Source: Sphaerisporangium sp. TRM90804 (GTDB lineage: Bacteria; Actinomycetota; Actinomycetes; Streptosporangiales; Streptosporangiaceae). Taken from it: DNA of 64,000 nt. This document shows positions 26,328-34,563 of this stretch, piece by piece; positions within the stretch are counted from its first letter, which is position 1; every line of letters begins with the position of its first letter. Position numbers and translations under genes: made by a program. The notes under the pieces were generated by a model that was given only the letters and a program-made list of their open reading frames with translations, did not search any database and was not told the origin of the DNA. The stretch covers positions 310,001 to 374,000 of the forward strand of contig NZ_JARWAC010000004.1 of NCBI RefSeq assembly GCF_029846175.1. Direction: 5' to 3'.

Positions 26328-26923
26328 TCGATGCCTTTCTGTCCCTTCTGCCCGGCGTCCATGGGATGGCGGACCTTGCCCATCTCGGTCACCAGGTCGG
26401 CCACCGCGAGCAGCCGCTCGGGCGCGTCCCTGCCGGTGATCACGACGTGCTGGTCGCCGGGGCGGGCGGCGAGCGTCGCGAGGACGTCGTCCAGGTCGAG
26501 CCAGCCCCACTTCAGCGGGTAGGTGAACTCGTCCAGCACGTAGAAGCGGTAGGTCTCGGCGGCCAGGTCGCGCCTGATCTGCTCCCAGCCCTCGCGGGCG
26601 TCGCCCGCGTGGTCCTCCTCGGTGCCGGGCCGCTGGATCCACGACCAGCCCTCGCCCATCTTGTGCCAGGTCACCGTGCCGCCCTCGCCGGAGGCGCCCA
26701 GCACGGTGAGCGCCCGCTCCTCGCCGACGCGCCACTTGGCCGACTTCACGAACTGGAACACCCCGACCGGCCAGCCCTGGTTCCAGGCGCGCAGCGCCAT
26801 CCCGAACGCGGCCGTCGACTTGCCCTTGCCCGGCCCGGTGTGGACCATCAGCAACGGCCTGTTCCTGCGCTGCCGCGTGGTCAGCCCGTCCTCGGGCACC
26901 GTCTCCGGCTTTCCCTGCGGCAT
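26321..26923 (-). CDS. cobO: Cob(I)yrinic acid a,c-diamide adenosyltransferase, CobO
   Basis: 200 residues. P-loop HTGPGKGKSTAAFG at about 28-41, with WIQRP and DEFTYPLKWGWLD as in CobO/BtuR/CobA-type corrinoid adenosyltransferases. It transfers the adenosyl group of ATP to the reduced cobalt. The ATG lies one base beyond the chlID stop, and its 3' end overlaps cobB, so it is tightly coupled in the operon. Confidence 0.95.
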   Translation of the reverse strand: MPQGKPETVPEDGLTTRQRRNRPLLMVHTGPGKGKSTAAFGMALRAWNQGWPVGVFQFVKSAKWRVGEERALTVLGASGEGGTVTWHKMGEGWSWIQRPGTEEDHAGDAREGWEQIRRDLAAETYRFYVLDEFTYPLKWGWLDLDDVLATLAARPGDQHVVITGRDAPERLLAVADLVTEMGKVRHPMDAGQKGQKGIEW

Positions 26924-26924
26924 G

Positions 26925-29087
26925 TCAACCGGCCCTTCTGTGATCGCGGACCACCGAGCCGAGGTCCGACAGCGTGTCGAGCGGGACGAGGCGCGCGCCG
27001 AGGCGGGCGGCCAGCCGGACGGCGAGGCCGAGGCGGACGGGGCCGCTCTCGCAGTCGACGACCACGCTCGCGACGCCGCGCAGCAGGGCCGCGGCGCGGT
27101 CGACGTCGCCGCCGGCCGTGGCGCGGCCGTCGGTGACCACCACCAGGAGCGGGCGGCGGGACGGGTCGCGCAGGCGTTCGACGCGCAGCACCTCGGCCGT
27201 CCTGACCAGGCCCGCGGCCAGCGGGGTGCGCCCGCCGGTGGGCAGCGAGCGCAGCCGGGCCGCGCCCGCCTCCACCGAGGAGGTGGGCGGCAGCACCAGC
27301 TCGGCGGTGGCGCCGCGGAAGGTGACCAGGCCGACCTTGTCGCGCCGCTGGTAGGCGTCCAGCAGCAGGCTCAGCACCGCGGTCTTCACCGCGGTCATCC
27401 GCTTCCGGGCTGCCATCGAGCCGCTGGCGTCCACCGCGAACAGCACCAGGTTGCCCTCCCTGCCCTCGCGCACGACCTCGCGTAGGTCGTCCCGGCGCAG
27501 CAGCAGGCCGGGGCCGGCGCGCCCGCGCCGCCTCTGGTGCGGGGCGGCGGCCAGCAGGGTCGCCGTCACGTGTAGGTCGTGGACGGTCCCGCCGGGGCGG
27601 CGGGAGCCCGCGGCGCGGCCGTGCGGGGTGCGCGCCCGCGAGCGACGGCCGGCCGCCCCCTCGCCGAGGCCGGGCACCTGGAGCAGCGGCACCCGGTGCG
27701 GCGCCGCCGCGAGGGCGACCCGCCCGGGGCCGTCATCCGGGCCGCCGGCCCGGTCGTCATGCCGGTCGCCGGCCTGGTCACGCCGGTCGTCGGCCGCGTC
27801 GTGGCGGTCGCCGGTCCGGCCGTCACCGCGGGCGTCGCCCTCGCCGTCGCGCGGGGCGTCGGTCGTGTCAGGCCCGTCGCCGTTCCGGGCCCGGTCGTGT
27901 GCGGGCCCGCCGGCGGGGTCTCGCCGGTGCTCGCCGGGATCGGCGGCGTCCGAGCCGTCCGCCGGGTCCCGCGTGTCCCCGGCCGCGCCGTCCGGGCCGG
28001 CGCCGGGGTCGTCGCCCGCGCCGGGATCGCGCCCGCCGGGTCCGCCCGGCGGGTCGCCGGGGTCGTCGTCGTCGCCCGATGTGCGGTCCAGCAGCTCGTC
28101 CAGCAGCGACTCGTCCAGGCCCGGCGCGTCGAACGGGTCGCGGCGGCGTCGGTGCGGCAGGGACAGCCGGGCCGCCGCCCGCACGTCCTCGGTGGTCACC
28201 GCGTCCCTGCCCTGCCAGGCGGCGTGCGCGATCGCCGCGTTGGCGGTGACCAGGTCGGCGCGCAGGCCGTCCACCTCGAACGCCGCGCACACCGTGGCGA
28301 TCTGCCTGAGCCGCGCGTCCGGCAGCCGCACCGACGGCACCCGGGCCCGGGCGTGCGCGATCCGCTCCGCGAGCGCCGCCTCCTCGGCGGTCCACCGGGC
28401 GGCGAACGCGCCGGGCTCGGCGTCGAACGCGAGCCGCCGGCGGACCACCTCGACCCGCTCCGCCGGATCCCGGGACGCCCGCACCTCGACCGTCAGCCCG
28501 AACCGGTCGAGCAGCTGCGGCCGCAGCTCCCCCTCCTCGGGGTTCATCGTGCCCACCAGCAGGAACCGGGCCGCGTGCCGCACCGACACCGACTCGCGCT
28601 CCACGTAGCAGGTGCCCAGCGCGGCCGCGTCCAGCAGCAGGTCCACCAGGTGGTCGTGCAGCAGGTTGACCTCGTCCACGTACAGCACGCCGCGGTGCGC
28701 GGCGGCGAGCAGTCCGGGCTCGAACGCCTTCACCCCCTCGGTGAGCGCCCGCTCCACGTCGAGGGAGCCGACCAGCCGGTCCTCCGACGCGCCCACCGGC
28801 AGCTCCACGAGCGCGGCCGGACGGCGGACGCCGCGGGCGCCGGGCTCGTGCGGGCCGTCCGGGCACTCGGGGTCGGGCGCGGCGGGGTCGCAGGCGAACC
28901 GGCAGCCCGCGACGGCGTCCACGGGCGGAAGCTGGGCGGCGAGCGCGCGGACGATGGTGGACTTGGCCGTGCCCTTCTCCCCGCGCACGAGGACGCCGCC
29001 GACGCGGGGCGAGACGGCGTTGAGCACCAGCGCCAGCTTCAGGTCGCCGAGTCCGACGACGGCGCTGAACGGGTAGGTGGCGACCAA
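26925..29087 (-). CDS. ChlID-type cobaltochelatase motor subunit (AAA+ plus vWA)
   Basis: 720 residues. TTG start with GGAAGG at good spacing, overlapping the phosphatase gene by 49 bp. AAA+ domain about 1-340 with Walker A RGEKGTAKST and Walker B VLYVDEVNLL; an Asp/Gly/Arg-rich disordered linker about 345-470; and a C-terminal von Willebrand A domain with the MIDAS motif DASGSM. It resembles fused magnesium chelatase I and D subunits. In actinomycetes such proteins accompany CobN where CobS and CobT are missing, so it is the likely ATP-driven partner for cobalt insertion (context inference). Confidence 0.88.
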   Translation of the reverse strand: MVATYPFSAVVGLGDLKLALVLNAVSPRVGGVLVRGEKGTAKSTIVRALAAQLPPVDAVAGCRFACDPAAPDPECPDGPHEPGARGVRRPAALVELPVGASEDRLVGSLDVERALTEGVKAFEPGLLAAAHRGVLYVDEVNLLHDHLVDLLLDAAALGTCYVERESVSVRHAARFLLVGTMNPEEGELRPQLLDRFGLTVEVRASRDPAERVEVVRRRLAFDAEPGAFAARWTAEEAALAERIAHARARVPSVRLPDARLRQIATVCAAFEVDGLRADLVTANAAIAHAAWQGRDAVTTEDVRAAARLSLPHRRRRDPFDAPGLDESLLDELLDRTSGDDDDPGDPPGGPGGRDPGAGDDPGAGPDGAAGDTRDPADGSDAADPGEHRRDPAGGPAHDRARNGDGPDTTDAPRDGEGDARGDGRTGDRHDAADDRRDQAGDRHDDRAGGPDDGPGRVALAAAPHRVPLLQVPGLGEGAAGRRSRARTPHGRAAGSRRPGGTVHDLHVTATLLAAAPHQRRRGRAGPGLLLRRDDLREVVREGREGNLVLFAVDASGSMAARKRMTAVKTAVLSLLLDAYQRRDKVGLVTFRGATAELVLPPTSSVEAGAARLRSLPTGGRTPLAAGLVRTAEVLRVERLRDPSRRPLLVVVTDGRATAGGDVDRAAALLRGVASVVVDCESGPVRLGLAVRLAARLGARLVPLDTLSDLGSVVRDHRRAG

Positions 29088-29716
29088 GGGATGACCTTCC
29101 GGTTGACGTGGGCGACCCGCCAGCCGTCCCGCGTGACGGTCAGCTCAGTGGTCGAGAGCGGCGCGATGTCGAAGCGGGCGGCCGTGCGCGGGTCCAGGCC
29201 GAGCGCGTGGCCGAGCGCGGCCCTGATGGCGCCCGCGTCGCAGACGGCGACCGCGGCCGGCTCGTCGCGGACCGACTCCAGCCAGGCGCCGACGCGGACG
29301 GCCAGCGCGGCGAGGCTCTCGCCGCCGTGCGGCGCCGCCTCCGGGTCGGCGAGCCAGCGTGCCAGCTCCTCCGGCTCCCGCCGCGCGACCCTGTCGTACG
29401 GCAGGCCGCGCCACCGCCCGGCGTCGGCCTCGCCCAGCGCCGGCGCCGCACGCGGGACGAGCCCCATGGCCTCGGCGGTCTCCGTGGCCGCCCGCACCGG
29501 CGCCACCCAGGCCGCCTGGGCCCGGGTGGCCTCGTCAGGGCCGCCGATCACCTCGGCGCTCCCGGCGGGCGCGGCGGCGTGGACGGGCGCGGCGCCGGTC
29601 GTCAGCAGGCCGGTCAGGGTGGCGGCCCTGGCCAGGCTCGCGGGGTCGGCCCGCTCGTCGGCGGGGAAACGGGCCGAGCGCATGCCGGGGGTGGTGGCGT
29701 GCCGGATGAACAGCAC
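29039..29716 (-). CDS. Histidine phosphatase, probably CobC-like
   Basis: 225 residues from a GTG, six bases after cbtA. The phosphatase signature FIRHATTP is at the N terminus, and further catalytic positions appear as DAGRWRG, HGGESLAAL and VAVCDAGAIRAAL; the last has Asp-Ala in place of the canonical second His (usually a His-Gly), so activity may be altered. In cobalamin operons such proteins serve as alpha-ribazole or adenosylcobalamin phosphate phosphatases, but the altered residue leaves this open. It overlaps chlID. Confidence 0.75.
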   Translation of the reverse strand: MLFIRHATTPGMRSARFPADERADPASLARAATLTGLLTTGAAPVHAAAPAGSAEVIGGPDEATRAQAAWVAPVRAATETAEAMGLVPRAAPALGEADAGRWRGLPYDRVARREPEELARWLADPEAAPHGGESLAALAVRVGAWLESVRDEPAAVAVCDAGAIRAALGHALGLDPRTAARFDIAPLSTTELTVTRDGWRVAHVNRKVIPWSPPTRSAPSSDSAT

Positions 29717-29721
29717 TCCGC

Positions 29722-30483
29722 TCAGCTACGGGAGAGGGCGGGCGCGGCGAACGCCGGGCGGCGGGCCGCGCGGTCGCTCACCCAGCCGAACAGCGCGCCG
29801 AAGGCGGCCCAGAAGACGAGCTGGGTGCCCAGCGACGCCAGCCTGAACTCCCACAGCAACCCGGCGGGGAAGCCCTCGGGGACCTCGTCGACGGCGGGCA
29901 GCAGCAGCCAGGCCGCCACCACCGGGACGAGGAACGCGGCCACGGCGGCGGTCCACCGCGGCCACGGCCCGCTGTGGACGTGGCGCGCGGTCGCCACCGC
30001 GATCGCCACGGCCGCCAGGCCGACCAGGACCATCACCACGTAGAGCACGGTGCGGCCGTTGATGGTCTCCGGGTCGCCCACCGCCGGCGGGTTGGCCGGG
30101 TACTTCAGGAAGGGCACCAGGATGACCGCGCCGAAGGCCGTCGCTGCGGCGGCGAGGGCGAGCCCGCCGTCCGAGCGCGGCCCGACCCGGCCGCGCAGCC
30201 CGGCGTAGACGAGCGCGAACACGCCGCCCACGGCCAGGCCGTACAGCCCGGTGGCCAGGAACAGGCCCGCCTTCTGCACCGGCCGGCTGACCGCGGCGTC
30301 CTCGCCGTGGTCGTGCCCGGCCTCCTCGGCCGGCCCGGCGGCGGGCGCGTGGGCGGCCGCAGCCTCCTCCAGGGCGATCGCGCTGTCCACGTGCGGCTCG
30401 CCGAAGAGGAAGGCGAACCCGCCCGCGGCGAACCCGGCCAGCAGGCCCAGAAGCAGGCCCCTGACCAGCAGGGTGCGGATCAC
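29722..30483 (-). CDS. cbtA: Cobalt transporter subunit CbtA
   Basis: 253 residues from GTG 30483, eight bases after the cbtB stop. About six membrane helices; a His/Glu/Ala-rich loop with HAPAAGPAEEAGHDHGED after the first helix may bind metal. This is the CbtA family, a B12-controlled secondary cobalt uptake system always paired with CbtB. It feeds cobalt to the chelatase encoded downstream. Confidence 0.9.
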   Translation of the reverse strand: MIRTLLVRGLLLGLLAGFAAGGFAFLFGEPHVDSAIALEEAAAAHAPAAGPAEEAGHDHGEDAAVSRPVQKAGLFLATGLYGLAVGGVFALVYAGLRGRVGPRSDGGLALAAAATAFGAVILVPFLKYPANPPAVGDPETINGRTVLYVVMVLVGLAAVAIAVATARHVHSGPWPRWTAAVAAFLVPVVAAWLLLPAVDEVPEGFPAGLLWEFRLASLGTQLVFWAAFGALFGWVSDRAARRPAFAAPALSRS

Positions 30484-30491
30484 GCCCGCCC

Positions 30492-30680
30492 CTAGTGGCA
30501 CGGCACGCCGAGCAGATGCCGCCCGTCGTGCATGAGTTCGTGGAGGTAGGTCCCGGTCTGGGAGATGGCGCCGTTGTCCATCAGCACCAGATAGGCGACG
30601 AGGAGCAGCACCGGTACGGCCAGCAGCCACGGGCCCAGGCGGGGAAACGGAATGACGGAAGGAGCGGACATGCCACTCAT
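30492..30680 (-). CDS. cbtB: Cobalt transporter subunit CbtB
   Basis: 62 residues; ATG with GAGGAGG upstream. One membrane helix (WLLAVPVLLLVAYLVLMD) followed by the family's His-rich C terminus HELMHDGRHLLGVPCH, which probably ligates cobalt. First gene of the cbtB-cbtA-phosphatase-chlID-cobO-cobB operon, behind a cobalamin riboswitch. Confidence 0.92.
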   Translation of the reverse strand: MSGMSAPSVIPFPRLGPWLLAVPVLLLVAYLVLMDNGAISQTGTYLHELMHDGRHLLGVPCH

Positions 30681-30694
30681 GAAGCCTCCTCAGG

Positions 30695-30845
30695 GATGAC
30701 GCGTCCCGAACATCGAGGTCACGGCCACCCAAGCGACCTGGCTCCCGGGATCAACGTCCCGGATACAGTGGCGCGTCCGCACCGGCATCTCACCGGATTT
30801 CCCTTGGACAACCGTGAAATCTACCGAAACGTATCCCTTCCTCCC
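30695..30845 (-). ncRNA. Cobalamin riboswitch upstream of cbtB
   Basis: On the minus strand it shows AAATCCGGTGAGATGCCGGT, GCGCCACTGT and the B12-box variant GAGCCAGGTCGCTTGGGTGG before the cbtB start. It should shut off cobalt import and the late pathway genes together when coenzyme B12 is abundant. Confidence 0.9.
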
Positions 30846-30910
30846 GTTCGCGTCAACGCCGGAGGCGCCCCCCGGCCGGCGAGCCGCCGCCCACGCGAGG
30901 CGCGCCCGGG

Positions 30911-30980
30911 GCGCTCGCGGGGACGTTCGCAGGGGCGCTCGCGGGACGTTCCCGGGTCGTTCGCTGGTCGTTCGCGGGGC
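30911..30980 (+). repeat. Tandem repeat of 11-12 bp
   Basis: About six imperfect units of the form GCGCTCGCGGGG / ACGTTCGCAGGG / ACGTTCCCGGG / TCGTTCGCTGG / TCGTTCGCGGG between the cbtB riboswitch and the NmrA-like gene. The unit length is close to one helical turn. Confidence 0.75.
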
Positions 30981-31037
30981 GGCGGGTGGCGCCGCGGGTA
31001 GGTCTCCCGGTGAGCGCCTTCCGGGGGGAGAGAGCCG

Positions 31038-31967
31038 ATGTCCGACGAACGTCCGATCCTGGTGACCGGGGCGGCCGGGAGCGTGGGAAGGGTCGGGCGG
31101 AGCGTCGTCGGCCTGCTGCGGCGCGACGGCCTGCCGGTCCGCGCGCTCGTCCGCCGGGAGGACGAGCGCGCCGAGGCGCTGCGCGCGATCGGCGCGGAGG
31201 TGGTGGCCGGCGATCTCGCCCGCGCCCCCGACGTGGCGCGCGCGCTGGACGGGTGCCGGAGCATGTACTTCGGCATGAGCGTGTCGTCGTCGTACCTGGA
31301 GGCCGCGCTCACCACCACGGCCGTGGCGCGCCGCTACGGGGGCCTGGACGCGTTCGTCGCCATCTCGCAGATGACCGTCTCGCAGATGGACGTGACCAGC
31401 ACCGAGGAGTCGGCGCACCAGCGCTGGCACTGGCTGGCCGAGCAGGCCCTCGCCTGGTCGGGGGTGCCGGCCGTGTACGTCCGGCCGACCGTCTTCCTGG
31501 AGAACCCGCTGTTCACGACCTTCGCGGCGGCGTCGATACGCCAGGACGGCACGATCCGGCTGCCGTTCGGGGCGGGCCGCACGTCTCCGGTCGCGGCCGG
31601 GGACGTGGCCGAGTCGGTCGCGGCGATCCTGCGCGACCCCCGCCGGCACGTCGGGAAGGTCTACGAGCTGACCGGCCCCCGCTCCCGCGACCTGACCGCC
31701 ATGGCGGAGGAGTTCTCCCGCGCGCTCGGCCGCACCGTCACCTACGTCGACGAGCCGGCCGAGCGGTGGCTGGACCGCGACCTGCGCGGCGCGCACCTGC
31801 CCCCGCACCTCGCCGGCCACCTCGCCGCCATGGCCCGCCTGCACGCCGCCAACCGGTACGACCGGGCGACCCGCGACGTCGAACTGCTCACCGGACGGCC
31901 CGCGTCCACCCTGGAGGACTTCGTCCGGGCCCACCCGGAGCTCTACCGGGGCGCCTCACCCGCGTGA
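31038..31967 (+). CDS. NmrA-like NAD(P)-dependent oxidoreductase
   Basis: 309 residues; ATG behind GGGGGGAGAG. Rossmann motif VTGAAGSVGR and VRALVRRED at the N terminus, with the middle FVAISQMTVSQMDVTS and VRPTVFLENPLF typical of atypical SDR/NmrA quinone oxidoreductase-like proteins. It is only distantly similar to the one at 6225-7151. Probable reductase or redox sensor; substrate unknown. It is divergent from the cobalt operon and has no apparent tie to it. Confidence 0.85.
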   Translation: MSDERPILVTGAAGSVGRVGRSVVGLLRRDGLPVRALVRREDERAEALRAIGAEVVAGDLARAPDVARALDGCRSMYFGMSVSSSYLEAALTTTAVARRYGGLDAFVAISQMTVSQMDVTSTEESAHQRWHWLAEQALAWSGVPAVYVRPTVFLENPLFTTFAAASIRQDGTIRLPFGAGRTSPVAAGDVAESVAAILRDPRRHVGKVYELTGPRSRDLTAMAEEFSRALGRTVTYVDEPAERWLDRDLRGAHLPPHLAGHLAAMARLHAANRYDRATRDVELLTGRPASTLEDFVRAHPELYRGASPA

Positions 31968-32061
31968 CCGGCGGGCCGCGGGCCGCGGGCCGCGTCTACG
32001 ATGAGGCGGTCTCCCCCGTTCCCGGCAGGCGCCCCCCACCGTGGGAGCGAAACGGAGCAGC

Positions 32062-32868
32062 ATGACCGACGACGCACGAGCACTCATGCCCATCGCCCTG
32101 GAAGCCGTGGCCGTCGCCCGCGAGCTGGTCACCACCAGCCTGCCCGGCGTCGTCACCTCCAAGGGCGACCGCGACATGGCGACCGAGGTCGACTTCGCCG
32201 TCGAGCGGGCCGTCCGCGAGCACCTCGCGCGGCACACCCCGGCCATCGGGGTGCTCGGCGAGGAGGAGGGCACCGACGGCCGCGTGCACAACGGCCTGCA
32301 GTGGGTGCTCGACCCGGTCGACGGCACCGTCAACTTCGTGCACGGCCTGCCGCTGTGCGGCGTCTCGCTCGCCCTCGTACGCGACGACACGGCGATCCTT
32401 GGCGTCATCGACCTGCCCTTCCTCGGCTCCCGCTACGCCGCCGCCGAGGGCGGCGGCGCCACGGCCGACGACGAGCCCATCAAGTGCAGCACCACCGCCA
32501 CGCTCGACGCCGCCCTGGTGTCCATGGGCGACTACGCGGTCGGCGACGACGCCGGGCGGCTCAACCGCGACCGCCTGGCCATCACCCGCCTGCTGGCCGC
32601 CCGGGCCCAGCGGGTGCGCATGTTCGGCTCGGCCGCCATCGACCTGGTCTGGGTCGCCGAAGGCCGGACGGACGCCTGCGTCATGCTCGCCAACAAGCCC
32701 TGGGACACCGCCGCCGGGGTCCTCATCGCCAAGGAGGCCGGCGCGCTGGTCACCGACGCCGACGGCACCCCGCACACCACCGCCTCCGGCGCGACCCTCG
32801 CGGCCGCCCCGGGCGTCCTGCCCGAGCTCGTCGCCCTCGTCGGCGAGGCGCGCTCCGGACAGCCGTAG
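32062..32868 (+). CDS. Inositol monophosphatase family protein
   Basis: 268 residues from ATG 32062 (GGAGCAG upstream; an earlier in-frame codon lacks one). Metal-binding motifs of the Li-sensitive phosphatase fold are all visible: GEEEG, DPVDGTVNF and WDTAAGVLIAKEAGA. Such enzymes dephosphorylate inositol phosphate, histidinol phosphate or sugar bisphosphates; the sequence does not tell which. It stands alone. Confidence 0.9.
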   Translation: MTDDARALMPIALEAVAVARELVTTSLPGVVTSKGDRDMATEVDFAVERAVREHLARHTPAIGVLGEEEGTDGRVHNGLQWVLDPVDGTVNFVHGLPLCGVSLALVRDDTAILGVIDLPFLGSRYAAAEGGGATADDEPIKCSTTATLDAALVSMGDYAVGDDAGRLNRDRLAITRLLAARAQRVRMFGSAAIDLVWVAEGRTDACVMLANKPWDTAAGVLIAKEAGALVTDADGTPHTTASGATLAAAPGVLPELVALVGEARSGQP

Positions 32869-32903
32869 AGGCCGGCGCCGGCGGCGTGCCGGCACCGGCC
32901 CCG

Positions 32904-32932
32904 CCCGCCCGGCAGGGGTGCGGCCGGGCGGG
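32904..32932. terminator. Bidirectional hairpin between convergent genes
   Basis: Nine-base perfect arms CCCGCCCGG / CCGGGCGGG with an 11-base loop, placed between the stops of the phosphatase and the protease genes. No T-run. Confidence 0.5.
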
Positions 32933-32944
32933 GGCGTGCGCGGG

Positions 32945-34318
32945 TCAGCCGTCGATGCGGCACCCGTCCACGGTTTTGCCGTTGTTGCAGTGGTTGAGCT
33001 GCCAGCTGTCGGTCAGGTAGGCGAAGTTCTGGCCCGAGGGGCTGACCACCGAGAGCTGCACGGTCGCCGTGCCGGAGGGCGCGATCGCCGAGACGTTGTA
33101 CTCCTGCCAGTCGGACGTCAGCGCGTACAGCGAGCTGTCGCTGGTGGAGATCAGGCTGTTGGAGCCGTTGTACCAGGACAGGCGGAGCTTGACGTCGCCG
33201 GAGGCGCCGGTCGTCAGGCGGGTGAAGAACTTGTACCGCTGCCCCGCGGTCACCGCCGGCCTGCGGGTGATCGACAGGAACCCTTCGGCGTGGGCCTGGA
33301 CGTTCATGGTCAGCGACCGGCGCCCGTCGTAGTACCGGGCCGAGACCTGGTTGTCGGCACCGGGCGGGGTGATCTGCATCCAGCCGCCGCCGGAGACGCT
33401 GAACCCCGTGGGGAACGAGTAGGGCGCCTGGGCCTCGATCGTGCGTTCCTGCGCGGTCAGCAGGTCGTTGCTGTAGCCCACGTCACAGCAGATCGGCGTG
33501 GTGAACTGCGGGTACGCCGCCAGGTTGACCTTGTTGGTGCTCGGGTGGTTGGAGGTGTAGAACAGCGCCGAGACCTCGCTGGGGTCGTAGTAGTTGTTGA
33601 ACTCCTGGTCGACCTGCCAGTCGTTGTACTGGCTGCTCATGACGTCGTTGACCGCGAGGGTGTCGGGCACCTCGGTGACCTTCGCGTGATCCACGTTGTG
33701 CAGGTGGATCAGCTCGTGCATCATCGTCCCGCTGTCCCATTCGTCCGCGGTCGCCACGCAGACCGGGCCGCAGTGCGCGGTTCCCGTGCCGTCGAAGTCC
33801 TCGAACACCACGTACTTGCGGTTGGCGTCGTCGTACCCCGCCGCGGCCAGGTCGTCGGCCATGACCTCCGGCGGGTTCTCGGCCGCCGGGTCGGCGAGCT
33901 CGATCTTCTCGGGGATCACCAGCGCGTGGGCGTAACCGGAGTAGGTGCTGGTGTCGTACCCGGTACGGCAGCTGGTCTTGATGTGCTGGTCGTAGTTGGT
34001 GGACTCGTCGAGCAACCAGTCCATCCGATCGACGATCTTGGCGATCCGCTCGACGTAGGCCTCGTAGTTGTTCCCGTTGCCGTCGTGCCAGGCGTAGATC
34101 ACCTGGACCGCCGGCGTGCTGCCGGTCGTGTTCTTGGGGTCCGCGGGCGTGGTGGTGCAGCCCCGCTTGGGGACGCTTGCGTCCACCGGCTGGGCGTACG
34201 GCGCGACGGGTTCGGTGGCGATGGGGTCGAAGACGGCTCCCGCCGGAGTCGCCATCGTCAGAACGACGAGGGCTCCCGCGGCCATCACTAAAATGAACCG
34301 GTTCAGCTGCGCTGACAA
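32945..34318 (-). CDS. Secreted zinc metalloprotease with C-terminal carbohydrate-binding-like domain
   Basis: 457 residues. Signal peptide residues 1-28 (FILVMAAGALVVLTMATPAGA). Zinc site MMHELIHLHNVDH has the HExxHxxxxxH spacing of metzincins, but Asn stands where the family has Gly. Paired Cys (CGPVC, ICCDVG) suggest disulfides in the secreted enzyme. The last 150 residues look like a jelly-roll module of the CBM4/9 kind (QRYKFFTRLTTG, WQEYNVSAIAPSG). It probably degrades extracellular protein, held on a polymer. Its upstream region is unusually AT-rich with overlapping inverted repeats. Confidence 0.82.
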   Translation of the reverse strand: MSAQLNRFILVMAAGALVVLTMATPAGAVFDPIATEPVAPYAQPVDASVPKRGCTTTPADPKNTTGSTPAVQVIYAWHDGNGNNYEAYVERIAKIVDRMDWLLDESTNYDQHIKTSCRTGYDTSTYSGYAHALVIPEKIELADPAAENPPEVMADDLAAAGYDDANRKYVVFEDFDGTGTAHCGPVCVATADEWDSGTMMHELIHLHNVDHAKVTEVPDTLAVNDVMSSQYNDWQVDQEFNNYYDPSEVSALFYTSNHPSTNKVNLAAYPQFTTPICCDVGYSNDLLTAQERTIEAQAPYSFPTGFSVSGGGWMQITPPGADNQVSARYYDGRRSLTMNVQAHAEGFLSITRRPAVTAGQRYKFFTRLTTGASGDVKLRLSWYNGSNSLISTSDSSLYALTSDWQEYNVSAIAPSGTATVQLSVVSPSGQNFAYLTDSWQLNHCNNGKTVDGCRIDG

Positions 34319-34352
34319 AACATTCCTCCCGTGGATGAACTAACGAGAGTAA

Positions 34353-34382
34353 GACTAATCGCCTCTTAGTCGACAAATTAGT
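34353..34382. promoter_or_regulatory. Overlapping inverted repeats upstream of the metalloprotease
   Basis: GACTAA / TTAGTC (34353-34358, 34366-34371) and ACTAAT / ATTAGT (34354-34359, 34377-34382) share their left arm within an AT-rich island (about 34330-34500). They lie 35-65 bp before the start of the secreted protease, where a repressor could act. Confidence 0.5.
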
Positions 34383-34563
34383 TACGACGTGTTAATTCTG
34401 TGGAATGCCGTGATATCAAGCGGCTTAACGGGAGGTTGAACCCGTCAATTCCTCACACCTACCGCTATATGCCGTTTTCCATGCGAACTACCGCTTATCC
34501 CGGCACAGAGTCGCTTGCCACCGCAGACCTCTGGTTGCGGGAGGAAACACCACCGCCGGTCCG

